In this document: positions 27,432 through 36,031 of the stretch, piece after piece
Layout: every line of letters begins with the position of its first letter
How positions within the stretch are numbered: position 1 is the first letter of the stretch
NCBI RefSeq assembly: GCF_900110105.1
Contig: NZ_FOCL01000007.1
Coordinates: 248,001-312,000 of the forward strand
Source of the DNA: Mucilaginibacter gossypiicola
GTDB lineage: Bacteria > Bacteroidota > Bacteroidia > Sphingobacteriales > Sphingobacteriaceae
Length of the DNA: 64,000 nucleotides
Reading direction: 5' to 3'
Notes under the pieces: model-generated
What the model was told of the DNA's origin: nothing
Databases searched by the model: none
What the model saw: the letters and a program-made list of their open reading frames with translations, nothing else
Translations under genes and position numbers: made by a program

Positions 27432-28326
27432 ATTGAACATTGTTGCCGGAATAAGTCTTATCTTGTTATCAGGCTTTACTGTTGTTAAAAACATGGAATT
27501 TAAAAATGCGGATTTTCCTTCATTTAGTGCCGAAGCACATCGCGGCGGCCGGGGATTGAGGCCCGAAAATACCATCCTGGCTATGAAAAATGCCATCGAC
27601 CTTGGTGTTGTTACAACATTGGAGATGGATACGCACATTACAGCTGATGGGCAGGTAGTATTATCGCACGATGAATACATCAATCCGTTATTCTCGCTCA
27701 CGCCTGATGGTAAAGAGATCAGCAAGGAGGAAGCGAAAAACCTGATCCTCTACAAAATGAAGTATGAGGACCTCAAAAAATACGATGTAGGCTCAAAACC
27801 ATACAGCAAATTTCCGCGCCAGCAAAAGATCAAAACCTATATGCCGCTGCTGTCTGAATTGATTGATTCGGTACAGCATTATATTAAGGTTAATCATAAA
27901 AAGCCGGTATTCTATAACATCGAAACCAAATGCTCACCAGAAGGGGATGGTATTTATAATCCCAGTCCGGAAGAATTTGCGGAGCGGCTAATGGCTGTCC
28001 TGGTCAAAGAGAAGATCCTGCCTTATGTGGTGATCCAATCATTTGATAAACGTACGCTACAGATCATCCACAAAAAATATCCCGATGTGCGCACCTCTTA
28101 TTTGATCGAAAACAAAAAAACGTTTGAAGATAATATGGCCGATTTAGGCTTTACTCCATTCATCTACAGCCCGGATTATAAACTGGTTAACGCCGACCTG
28201 GTAAAGAAATGTCACGATGCAAAGATTAAAGTATTGCCATGGACAGTAAATACAAAAGCTGAGATTGAGCAGCTGAAAAGTTTAAGTGTTGATGGTGTAA
28301 TTACGGATTACCCGGATTTGTTTTAG
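27421..28326 (+). CDS. Exported glycerophosphodiester phosphodiesterase (GDPD)
   Basis: A protein of 301 residues with a hydrophobic signal (about 5-22). The GDPD TIM barrel is shown by HRGGRGLRPENT (His40, Arg41, Glu49), LEMDTHITADGQVVLSHDE (Glu68, Asp70, His83) and the closing WTVNTKAEIEQL and GVDGVITDYP. It hydrolyses glycerophosphodiesters to glycerol-3-phosphate and an alcohol in the periplasm. The start at 27421 lies 11 bases inside the preceding phosphoesterase gene, and translational coupling is likely. It ends the sigma/FecR/SusC/SusD locus. A family A palindrome follows. Confidence 0.93.
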   Translation: MQNKLNIVAGISLILLSGFTVVKNMEFKNADFPSFSAEAHRGGRGLRPENTILAMKNAIDLGVVTTLEMDTHITADGQVVLSHDEYINPLFSLTPDGKEISKEEAKNLILYKMKYEDLKKYDVGSKPYSKFPRQQKIKTYMPLLSELIDSVQHYIKVNHKKPVFYNIETKCSPEGDGIYNPSPEEFAERLMAVLVKEKILPYVVIQSFDKRTLQIIHKKYPDVRTSYLIENKKTFEDNMADLGFTPFIYSPDYKLVNADLVKKCHDAKIKVLPWTVNTKAEIEQLKSLSVDGVITDYPDLF

Positions 28327-28346
28327 AGGCCGATATCCATAAAAAT

Positions 28347-28458
28347 ATGTCATTGCGAGCGCAGCGTGGCAATCGCACGGAAGCATGGCCGCCCTGTATA
28401 GTATGCGATTGCCACGTCGCGCCCAGGCTCATTTCAGTTTCGCTCCTCGCAATGACAT
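28347..28458. repeat. Palindromic repeat family A, copy 2
   Basis: Outer arms ATGTCATTGCGAG (28347-28359) and CTCGCAATGACAT (28446-28458) and inner arms CGTGGCAATCGCA (28365-28377) and TGCGATTGCCACG (28404-28416) are exact. The centre again has CCGCCCTGTATAG. A non-palindromic stretch (28417-28445) breaks the right side. The rest of the gap to 28703 holds GCTCGTTGCAAACGAGC-like inverted sequence near 28558-28575 and no gene that I can support. Confidence 0.8.
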
Positions 28459-28703
28459 GTTTTTATGTTCCTTTCTTGCGCTCATTTATAATGAGTGCTT
28501 AAAATGGACTTGCGTTTGTAACGCAACCGGGCGATGCAATCGCCAAACCATGTTAAGCGCTCGTTGCAAACGAGCGCAAGTTTAATTTCCAGCCACGCCA
28601 AATAAGCTGAATGTAATGTCAAATTCCGATAATCTAAACATTAAATTTAAATGTGATATTGCAGTTGTTAAAACGTTTTATCAATTTAACCAACAACCCA
28701 ATC

Positions 28704-30104
28704 ATGTTTAAATTACGAGCTATATGCTTTGTAGTGTTTTGTGCCGCTTCACTCTCACTAAAAGCACAAACGGCCCCGCAGCCTGTAAAACCGCTTGCTC
28801 AGCTTCAGCAGGAATTTGTCGATCTGCGTTTCGGTATGTTTATCCACTTTAACATCCCAACCTATATGGATCAGGACTGGGCAGATCCGGATGCCTTGCC
28901 AACTATCTTCAATCCTAAAAAACTGAATTGCGACCAGTGGGCGAAGGCGGCAAAATCGGCTAACATGACCTATGGTTGTATCACCACCAAACATCACAGC
29001 GGTTTTTGCATCTGGGATACCAAAACCACCGATTATAATGTGATGAACAGTCCGCTGAAAAAGGACGTTGTTAAAGAATATGCCGATGCTTTCAGGGCTA
29101 ATGGCTTAAAGGTTTTCCTGTATTATTCTATCCTGGATACCCATCACAGGTTAAGGCCAAATATGATCACACCAAAACATATTGATATGGTTAAAGCACA
29201 GATCACCGAGCTGATGACTAAATACGGTGAAATTTCGGCCATGATCATTGATGGCTGGGATGCACCATGGTCGAGGATCTCATACGATGATGTTCCGTTT
29301 GAAGAGATCTACACACTGGTAAAATCATTGCAGCCAAACTGTTTGGTAATGGACCTTAACGGTGCTAAATATCCTGCTGAGGGCATGTACTATACCGATA
29401 TCAAAACTTACGAAATGGGTGCCGGTCAAAGGGTGTCAACTAAAGATAACCGCATGCCTGCGATTGCCTGTTTACCATTGCAAGCTAACTGGTTTTGGGA
29501 AACAAGCCACCCTACAACCCCGGTTAAAGAACCTGCTAAACTGGTTAATGACATTCTGAAACCGTTAAATAATGTTGACTGTAACTTTATCCTGAACGTA
29601 GCGCCTAACCGTGACGGTTTGTTTGACGATAACGCACTTGCGGCACTTAAAGAGATAGGCAAGCTATGGAAAAACGAAGGTCCGGTTGCCAAGCTCTCTA
29701 CATTGGATGCGCCGATCATATCATCAAACATTGCTAAAAATCAACCGGCAAGCTCAAGCTGGAGTGATGATTCGGCCATTATGGACTTTGCCAATGACGA
29801 TGATTTTCATAGTTCATGGGTATCAAATCCCACCGTTAAGAATCCATGGTACGAGATCGATTTTAAGAAAGATCAGGCATTGAATACCATTGTCATTGCT
29901 GAAGAAAAACCGAATATTTCACATTACCGGTTAGAATATTACCTTAACGGAAGCTGGAAGCCATTGTTTGACGGTGAAAATGCTAACAAGATTAAAGTTC
30001 ACCGTTTTGACAGGGTATGGGCCGGCAAGGTTCGTATCTCTGTAGATAAGGCCGATCACCAGGTGTCAATAGCCGAGTTCCAGGTTTATAACGAAAGAAG
30101 ATAA
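28704..30104 (+). CDS. GH29 alpha-L-fucosidase with C-terminal discoidin-like domain
   Basis: A protein of 466 residues from the ATG at 28704, chosen because the signal peptide (ending LKAQ) starts there; the frame is open back to 28653. The GH29 barrel shows LRFGMFIHFN, TTKHHSGFCIWDTKTTDYNV, and IIDGWDAP near the expected nucleophile position, with WFWETSHPTTP and NCNFILNVAPNRDG later. The last 110 residues (about 355-466; SSSWSDDSAIMDF, WYEIDFKKDQALNTI) resemble an F5/8 type C carbohydrate-binding domain. It removes alpha-L-fucose from glycans in the periplasm. A terminator follows, but the GH95 gene on the same strand is functionally linked. Confidence 0.9.
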   Translation: MFKLRAICFVVFCAASLSLKAQTAPQPVKPLAQLQQEFVDLRFGMFIHFNIPTYMDQDWADPDALPTIFNPKKLNCDQWAKAAKSANMTYGCITTKHHSGFCIWDTKTTDYNVMNSPLKKDVVKEYADAFRANGLKVFLYYSILDTHHRLRPNMITPKHIDMVKAQITELMTKYGEISAMIIDGWDAPWSRISYDDVPFEEIYTLVKSLQPNCLVMDLNGAKYPAEGMYYTDIKTYEMGAGQRVSTKDNRMPAIACLPLQANWFWETSHPTTPVKEPAKLVNDILKPLNNVDCNFILNVAPNRDGLFDDNALAALKEIGKLWKNEGPVAKLSTLDAPIISSNIAKNQPASSSWSDDSAIMDFANDDDFHSSWVSNPTVKNPWYEIDFKKDQALNTIVIAEEKPNISHYRLEYYLNGSWKPLFDGENANKIKVHRFDRVWAGKVRISVDKADHQVSIAEFQVYNERR

Positions 30105-30138
30105 TACACTATAACTGACTGACTACTTACTAATGGAG

Positions 30139-30163
30139 ACCCGCCTGCAAGGCGGGTTTTTTT
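30139..30163 (+). terminator. Rho-independent terminator after GH29
   Basis: ACCCGCC (30139-30145), loop TGCAA, GGCGGGT (30151-30157), then a run of seven T. This is a textbook terminator, 35 bases after the GH29 stop codon. Confidence 0.9.
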
Positions 30164-30262
30164 GTGTACTGTACCTTGTTTTTGTACATTAAAATGCCAA
30201 TAAGCATTATTTTTTATCGCTGTTGCATTATTATACTTGTAGAAACAATTTTAACCTATTTT

Positions 30263-32737
30263 ATGAACCAAGGCCTGAAAACAACACTCCTGTCTGTAGT
30301 TTTACCGCTATGCATGCAACTGGTTGCGCCGAACGCGAACGCGCAGAATAATACTTTATGGTATAAAAAGCCCGCAAAGGTATGGACAGAAGCTTTGCCG
30401 ATAGGCAACGGCAGGTTAGGAGCCATGGTTTTTGGTGGTGTTAATGATGAATTGCTGCAACTTAATGAATCTACGCTATGGTCGGGCGGGCCGGTGAAGC
30501 AAAATGTAAATCCAGGCGCATTTCAATACCTGGCCCAGGTGAGGGAAGCGTTGTTTAAAGGCGATTATCAAAAGGCGCATGAGCTAACGCAAAAGATGCA
30601 GGGTTTATCCTCCGAAAGCTTCCTGCCAATGGCCGATCTGCATATCAAACAATCATACAACGGTGTTAACAGCGCCAACTATTACCGCGATTTGAATATC
30701 GGTAACGCTGTTGCAACGACAAAATATACTGTTGCCGGTGTAAACTATAAACGCGAGATTTTTGCTTCGGCGCCTGATAAGGTAATTGTTATCCGGTTTA
30801 CGGCGGATAAGGCTAAACAGTTAAACCTAAAAATAAATACAAACAGCCAGCTTAGGTTTCAAAAAGAAGTGCTGAATAACAATGTATTACAGCTAAGCGG
30901 CAAAGCTCCGGCGCATGTGGAGCCGAGTTATGTTGATTCAAAAAATCCTATAGTTTATGCGGATGATGATAAATGCAGGGGCATGCGCTATGAGGTGTTG
31001 GCGAAGGCTGTAAGCAACGATGGTAAAATAACTGTCGATACAAGCGGTATCACCGTTAAAGGGGCATCAAGTTTAACATTGTATGTTACCGGAGCCACCA
31101 GTTTTAAAGCCTATAACCAATGCCCTGATGGCGACGAAAAGGTTGCGGCCAAATACCTTGATAAAGCTGCTGCCAAACCTTATGCGCAATTGCTTGCCGC
31201 TCACCTTGCCGATTATCACCATTTTTTTAACAGGGTAGGTCTCAAAATTAATGATAATAAGGGCAGTCATGCCGAATTGCCCACCGATGAGCGGCTGGCA
31301 CTTTACAATAAAAACCAGGGTGCCGATCCCGGTATCGAAGCTTTATATTTTCAATATGGCCGTTACCTGTTGATAAGCAGCTCAAGAACGCCAGGTGTCC
31401 CAGCTAACCTGCAGGGCATCTGGAATAAAGAATTACGTGCACCATGGAGCTCAAACTACACCAGCAACATCAACGTGCAAATGAACTACTGGATGGCTGA
31501 AGACTGTAACCTGTCTGAAATGCACCAACCTTTATTCGAACTGATCAAAGGATTGTCGGAAACAGGCGCTGGTGTTGCTAAAGATTTCTACCATGCTAAG
31601 GGCTGGGTAACCCACCATAATACAGATATCTGGGCTTTGGCTAACCCCGTAGGCGACCTTGGTCATGGCGACCCTAAATGGGCAAACTGGGCTATGGGGG
31701 GCGACTGGCTAACCCGCCACCTTTGGGAGCACTATTTATATACCGGGGATAAAGAGTTTTTGAAAAACACAGCTTACCCTTTAATGAAAGGCGCTGCCGA
31801 ATTTACTTTTGATTGGCTGGTGCCCGATGGTCAGGGCCATTTGGTAACGGCTCCGTCTATGTCGCCCGAGAACGATTTTATTTATGCTGAAGGTAAAACC
31901 GGGGATGTTTCTGTTTCTACCACGATGGATATGGGCATCATCCGCGATTTGTTTGATAACCTGATAACAGCAACTAAAGTGCTGGGTGTCGATGCCGCTT
32001 TCAGGGATTCACTTATCGCCAAAAAAGCTAAACTGATCCCATACCAAATAGGCAGCAAAGGTCAATTGCAGGAGTGGTATAAAGATCAGGAATCACCAGA
32101 TCCGCACCATCGCCATGTATCACATTTATATTCTGTTTATCCGGCCAATGAAATTTCTATGGCTGCAAATCCTGAGCTGGCGGCAGCAGCAAAACGTTCC
32201 TTAGAGCTGCGCGGGGATGAAAGCACCGGCTGGAGCCTGGCCTGGAAAGTAAACCTTTGGGCCCGCCTTAGAGATGGCAACCATGCCTACAAACTTTACC
32301 GCGACCTGCTGCGCTTAACCGGCGAAAGCGGTTACAACTACAGCGAGGGCGGGGGACTTTATCCAAATATGTTTGATGCACACCCGCCGTTCCAGATTGA
32401 TGGAAACTTTGGCGGTACCTCCGGTCTGGCCGAAATGCTGCTGCAAAGCCAGGATGGGAATGTGCACCTGTTGCCAGCATTGCCTGATGCCTGGGCTAAT
32501 GGCGAAATTAAAGGTTTGGTAGCAAGAGGCGCCTTTGTTGTAGGCATGAAATGGGCAGCAGGTAAAGTTGTAACCGCAGATCTATTATCAAAGGCAGGCG
32601 GCATATGTCATATCATTTCCAAATCAAAACTCACTGTTAAAGGTTTAAATGCCGCACCAGTTAAAGTAAAAGACGGGTATGAGTTGGTAATAAATACTCA
32701 AAAAGGCAAATCATACCAATTAGTAAGTAGTTTATGA
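30263..32737 (+). CDS. GH95 alpha-L-fucosidase
   Basis: A protein of 824 residues from the ATG at 30263 (the frame is open back to 30164, at the preceding terminator). Signal peptide ends ANAQ. The N-terminal GH95 beta domain opens WYKKPAKVWTEALPIGNGRLGAMVFGG-like and includes LNESTLWSGGP. The (alpha/alpha)6 barrel has TSNINVQMNYWMAEDCNL, HHNTDIWA, PSMSPEN (acid region), HRHVSHLYSVYP, and QIDGNFGGTSGLAEMLLQS. The Asn/Asp/Glu catalytic setting of inverting GH95 enzymes appears intact. It cleaves alpha-1,2-type fucose (some relatives cleave alpha-L-galactose). The next gene overlaps its stop codon by 4 bases. Confidence 0.93.
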   Translation: MNQGLKTTLLSVVLPLCMQLVAPNANAQNNTLWYKKPAKVWTEALPIGNGRLGAMVFGGVNDELLQLNESTLWSGGPVKQNVNPGAFQYLAQVREALFKGDYQKAHELTQKMQGLSSESFLPMADLHIKQSYNGVNSANYYRDLNIGNAVATTKYTVAGVNYKREIFASAPDKVIVIRFTADKAKQLNLKINTNSQLRFQKEVLNNNVLQLSGKAPAHVEPSYVDSKNPIVYADDDKCRGMRYEVLAKAVSNDGKITVDTSGITVKGASSLTLYVTGATSFKAYNQCPDGDEKVAAKYLDKAAAKPYAQLLAAHLADYHHFFNRVGLKINDNKGSHAELPTDERLALYNKNQGADPGIEALYFQYGRYLLISSSRTPGVPANLQGIWNKELRAPWSSNYTSNINVQMNYWMAEDCNLSEMHQPLFELIKGLSETGAGVAKDFYHAKGWVTHHNTDIWALANPVGDLGHGDPKWANWAMGGDWLTRHLWEHYLYTGDKEFLKNTAYPLMKGAAEFTFDWLVPDGQGHLVTAPSMSPENDFIYAEGKTGDVSVSTTMDMGIIRDLFDNLITATKVLGVDAAFRDSLIAKKAKLIPYQIGSKGQLQEWYKDQESPDPHHRHVSHLYSVYPANEISMAANPELAAAAKRSLELRGDESTGWSLAWKVNLWARLRDGNHAYKLYRDLLRLTGESGYNYSEGGGLYPNMFDAHPPFQIDGNFGGTSGLAEMLLQSQDGNVHLLPALPDAWANGEIKGLVARGAFVVGMKWAAGKVVTADLLSKAGGICHIISKSKLTVKGLNAAPVKVKDGYELVINTQKGKSYQLVSSL

Positions 32738-33489
32738 GTAACAGCAGGAGAGATTTTTTAAAGAAAGCATCATTGGCGGGGGCATCAGCAATAGCAGCGC
32801 CCGGACTGGTGTCGGCATCAACAAAAAACGATCAGTATTTATCGGATGATAATACTGGAAAAACTTTTCTGTTCCAGGGCGATTCTATAACCGATGGTGG
32901 CCGCAGCTTTGATAAAGACTGGAACCATGTTTACGGGCAGGGTTATGCGTACCTGATAACTGCCCGTATTAATTTTGACTATCCCGGGAGAGACTATCAG
33001 TTTTTTAACCGGGGGATCAGCGGAAATACTGTAAATGATCTTGCAGCACGCTGGCAAAAAGATACGCTTGATATTAAGCCCGATGTGTTAAGCATACTGA
33101 TCGGTATTAATGATGTACATAGAATAATAATGCAGGGTGCTAAAGCCACCGCGGAAGATTTTAGCAATGCTTACGAACAGTTGTTAACCCAAACTATTAC
33201 CGCTTTACCCAATGTTAAGCTGATCTTACTGGAGCCTTTTATTTTACCCCTGGGCATGGTAAGCAAGAATCCTGAACTATGGGCAACAGAAGTTCAAAAA
33301 CGACAGATGATAGTTAAAGCGCTTGCCTCAAAATTTAACGCCATTTTTGTGCCTTTGCAGGAGGTTTTTAATAAAGCATTGCAAAAAGCAAAGGCCGATC
33401 ATTGGATCTGGGATGGCGTTCACCCCATGCCTGCCGGGCATGAGCTTATTGCCCGGGAGTGGATGAAGGCAGTTAAAAAGTTGTATTAA
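32734..33489 (+). CDS. SGNH/GDSL-family esterase with Tat-like signal
   Basis: A protein of 251 residues with a twin-arginine leader (SNSRRDFLKKASLAG). SGNH blocks: Ser51 in FQGDSITDGG, Gly in NRGISGNTV, Asn in IGINDV, and Asp227/His230 in DGVHPMPAGH. This is the lipase/acetylesterase type often found in polysaccharide loci, where it removes O-acetyl groups. The ATGA overlap with GH95 shows co-translation, so an acetylated fucose-containing glycan is the likely substrate; that is inference. Confidence 0.9.
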   Translation: MSNSRRDFLKKASLAGASAIAAPGLVSASTKNDQYLSDDNTGKTFLFQGDSITDGGRSFDKDWNHVYGQGYAYLITARINFDYPGRDYQFFNRGISGNTVNDLAARWQKDTLDIKPDVLSILIGINDVHRIIMQGAKATAEDFSNAYEQLLTQTITALPNVKLILLEPFILPLGMVSKNPELWATEVQKRQMIVKALASKFNAIFVPLQEVFNKALQKAKADHWIWDGVHPMPAGHELIAREWMKAVKKLY

Positions 33490-33520
33490 ATCTGCGTTTT
33501 GCGCATTGGAAATTACTTAA

Positions 33521-33603
33521 AGCGTCATTGCGAGATACGAAGCAATCCCAGACTATGCAGAGCGAACCTGCTAATCGGGAGTTGTTTCGTACCAGGCATT
33601 GAC
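33521..33603. repeat. Palindromic repeat family A, decayed copy 3
   Basis: The left arm AGCGTCATTGCGAGATACGA with GCAATCCC (33521-33549) matches family A. The right arm (33577-33603; GGGAGTTGTTTCGTACC then GGCATTGAC) has several mismatches, and the centre is changed. It looks like an old copy. Confidence 0.65.
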
Positions 33604-33653
33604 AACACCCAACAACTGAGAAGAAGATAGGCCTGTCTTTTTTTTAAAAAAAC

Positions 33654-33920
33654 TTAGTGACTTCCTGCTATCATTTGAATAGCTTCTTCGCGGGTTTTGT
33701 GCTCAATGGCCATTACAAATTCAATTGGGCCGCCACCTTTACCACAGCCAAAGCATTGAAATATATTTTTTTCGGGCGATACCATGAGTGATGTGGCCTG
33801 GTCTTTATGAAAGGGGCAGCGACCTTTTAAATTTCTCCGGCTTTCTTCAAGCAGCACATATTTTGAAACAATTCGTACAAGATCGGCCTGTACCGGCGAC
33901 AGGGAATGAGATGCAGACAT
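33654..33920 (-). CDS. Stand-alone CHC2 zinc-finger protein (DnaG primase zinc-binding domain only)
   Basis: A protein of 88 residues comprising only the primase zinc-binding domain: Cys35-x2-His38 (CPFH), then Cys56-x2-Cys59 (CFGC), followed by GKGGGPIEFVMAIEHKTREEAI. In full-length DnaG this domain recognises the template, and the TOPRIM catalytic part (about 300 further residues) is missing here. The frame has its own ATG and stop, so it is not a visible truncation by frameshift. Either it is a true small protein or the remnant of a primase from a mobile element. The neighbours (SGNH esterase, sugar dehydrogenase) give no clue. The gap 33921-34208 shows nothing distinct. Confidence 0.85.
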   Translation of the reverse strand: MSASHSLSPVQADLVRIVSKYVLLEESRRNLKGRCPFHKDQATSLMVSPEKNIFQCFGCGKGGGPIEFVMAIEHKTREEAIQMIAGSH

Positions 33921-34208
33921 GTTGGGTATTAGAATAATTAATTATCAGGTTGCGAAAATAAATTATTACCCGAATTGAATTAACGGTTGTTGAAAAAAAG
34001 GCCTCAGAAACTGCATACAAGGTTTTTTCTGGATTTTGTGGCGATGAACCGGCAGTTTTCGCGGTAACTATCTCCTAAAGTTATACTAATGGCATGATTT
34101 ATTTTTATATGCTCACAAAGCAATAAATATAACGTAAATATTACAGGGGAGGGATTAGCGCTATTCAAAAAGCGAATTGTTAAATTAGCCTAACCAAAAT
34201 CTGCTTTT

Positions 34209-35462
34209 ATGAATCAAAGAACAACCTTGTTGCTTGGCTTATCGTTAATGGCGATAGGCGGCCTTGCCTCATTTAATCTTGCTAAAAAAGATAAACAGTC
34301 GATTGCCAGTGCCGGGCTTAAAATCCCCGATGGCTTTAATGCTGCTATCATCGCTGATAATTTAGGCAGTGCCAGGCACATGGTGGTAACACCGGCCAAT
34401 GATATTTATGTGCATTTGGAAGGCCTCAAAAGCGGCAAAGGCATAGTTGTTTTACATGATAATGGTGACAAAGCCGATATCAAAACCAGTTTTGGCAGTT
34501 TTGCGGGTACAGGTATCCGTATCAGTAATGGCTATTTATATGCATCATCTGATAAAGCAGTGTTTCGCTTTAAACTGAATGAGAAACAGGAAGTGATTGA
34601 TCCCGAACATCCCGAAACGGTGGTAAGCGGCCTGGTATCAAAACGTGCACATAAGCCAAAAGCAATAGCGTTTGATAATGAGGGCAACCTGTATGTGAAC
34701 ATTGGGGCTTACTCAAACATCTGCTCTGAGTTTGATCCGCAGAAAAAGGGTTGTCCGATATTGGACTCGGCGGGGGCTATCTGGAAATTTAAAACTGATA
34801 AACTAAATCAAAAGCAAAGCGATGGTATCCGTTTTGCATCAGGCTTGCGCAACGTGGTTGGCCTTGATTGGAATCAGCAGGATAACCAGCTTTTTGTAAT
34901 GCAGCACGGCCGCGATGCCCTGCATGATCTGTTCCCGAAATATTATACCACCCAGCAATCGGCCCTGTTACCCGCCGAATGCATGTATGCTTTAAAAGAA
35001 GGCGATAACGCAGGTTGGCCATATATGTATTATGATGATGTAAAGCACAAGAAGATGTTAGGCCCCGAATACGGCGGCGATGGTGAAAAGGAGGCAGATG
35101 CCAAATACTTAGATCCCGTAGCAGCTTACCCTGGGCACCTCGCACCCGATGGCTTGTTGTTTTACACCGGTAATCAGTTCCCCGAAAAATATAAAAACGG
35201 CGCATTTATAGCTTTCCACGGTTCATGGAATAGGGCACCCGAGCCTCAGGCCGGCTACTTCGTGGTTTTTCAACCATTTAAAGATGGAAAGCCAGATGGT
35301 AAATGGGAAGTGTTTGCCGATGGGTTTGCCGGTACAGCCGAAGAAACCTCGCCGGGTAAGGCCGAGCACCGTCCCTGCGGACTTGCCCAGGGCCCTGACG
35401 GTTCACTTTATGTAAGTGACGATGTTAAAGGGACTATCTATAAGATCACTTATAAAAAATAA
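34209..35462 (+). CDS. PQQ-dependent sugar (L-sorbosone) dehydrogenase family protein
   Basis: A protein of 417 residues with a short N-terminal hydrophobic signal (about 5-24) and a six-bladed soluble-glucose-dehydrogenase-like propeller: GLKIPDGFNAAIIADNLGSAR, FASGLRNVVGLDWN, MQHGRDALHDLFP, GWPYMYYDD, HLAPDGLLFYTGNQFPEKY, AFHGSWNR, HRPCGLAQGPDGSLYVSDD. These are hallmarks of the sorbosone dehydrogenase family. It probably oxidises an aldose or uronic-type sugar in the periplasm. PQQ biosynthesis genes are not in the window. It is a single-gene unit with a terminator after it. Confidence 0.9.
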   Translation: MNQRTTLLLGLSLMAIGGLASFNLAKKDKQSIASAGLKIPDGFNAAIIADNLGSARHMVVTPANDIYVHLEGLKSGKGIVVLHDNGDKADIKTSFGSFAGTGIRISNGYLYASSDKAVFRFKLNEKQEVIDPEHPETVVSGLVSKRAHKPKAIAFDNEGNLYVNIGAYSNICSEFDPQKKGCPILDSAGAIWKFKTDKLNQKQSDGIRFASGLRNVVGLDWNQQDNQLFVMQHGRDALHDLFPKYYTTQQSALLPAECMYALKEGDNAGWPYMYYDDVKHKKMLGPEYGGDGEKEADAKYLDPVAAYPGHLAPDGLLFYTGNQFPEKYKNGAFIAFHGSWNRAPEPQAGYFVVFQPFKDGKPDGKWEVFADGFAGTAEETSPGKAEHRPCGLAQGPDGSLYVSDDVKGTIYKITYKK

Positions 35463-35480
35463 GGGATAAAGCGCATGCAA

Positions 35481-35520
35481 CAAAAGCTCAACTTGTTTAA
35501 AGCAAGTTGGGCTTTTGTTT
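35481..35520 (+). terminator. Rho-independent terminator after the sugar dehydrogenase
   Basis: CAAAAGCTCAACTTG (35481-35495) pairs with CAAGTTGGGCTTTTG (35503-35517) across a short TTTAAAG loop with one G-T wobble, followed by TTTT. The stem is long and ends in T. Confidence 0.85.
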
Positions 35521-35601
35521 TAATCTACGTTAAGTAGAACGGCTGTCATGCTGAGTGTTTAAATCTGGCAACTCTGAAGGTGAAATGACGTCTATTAAAG
35601 A

Positions 35602-35679
35602 GGGCTGTCACCCTGAGCTTGTCGAAGGGTCGGGCGCAGAGGCTCTACCCGCTATGCTTCGACAGGCTCAGCATGACCC
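35602..35679. repeat. Palindromic repeat family B, copy 2
   Basis: Left arm GGGCTGTCACCCTGAGCTTG plus TCGAAG (35602-35627), right arm CTTCGACAGGCTCAGCATGA plus CCC (35657-35679). It shares CTGTCA, CTGAGC and TGTCGAAG with copy 1 at 17348-17425. A fragment of the same family (CTGTCATGCTGAGTG) lies at about 35542-35556. Confidence 0.75.
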
Positions 35680-36031
35680 ATTTTTAATCATGTCATGGGT
35701 AGTAAGTAAAATCCTGGGGCCTCCGAAGATGAAATGGCATTAACTCTAATTACGAAGGATCTTCTTCGCTCTGTATAGCGGCCCTGTTTATTGCAGAATA
35801 TTCTTCGCTACCGCTCAGAATGACAGATGTTTTTAACATGTCGTGGTTGCTCATAGAGACATGACGGGGCGGTACTCTAAACATGAGTCCTCGATGGGGC
35901 AGGCTAACTTGCTTTCGTTGGTCTAACTGGATGTGATAACTCAGCATCGATTGAGTATCATATCCCCGGAAATAACTACTTTAGTCAACTCAAGCAAACT
36001 TTGTGCGCTTACCCGAAAAACAAAATCTCCA
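35680..36031. other. Non-coding mosaic of repeat fragments
   Basis: No gene can be supported here. The stretch 35751-35830 has GAAGGATCTTCTTCGC, CTGTATAGCGGCCCTG and CGCTCAGAATGACAG, which read like pieces of dispersed palindromes joined end to end. The promoter of the acetyltransferase must lie before 36032, but I cannot identify it. Confidence 0.5.

Noticed and set aside
28385..28585. Plus-strand open frame of 66 codons between GDPD and GH29
   Set aside because: It runs across the family A palindrome and has no recognisable domain; the frame is a by-product of the repeat.
35555..35743. Plus-strand open frame of 62 codons after the sugar dehydrogenase
   Set aside because: It lies entirely over family B palindrome sequence and repeat fragments.
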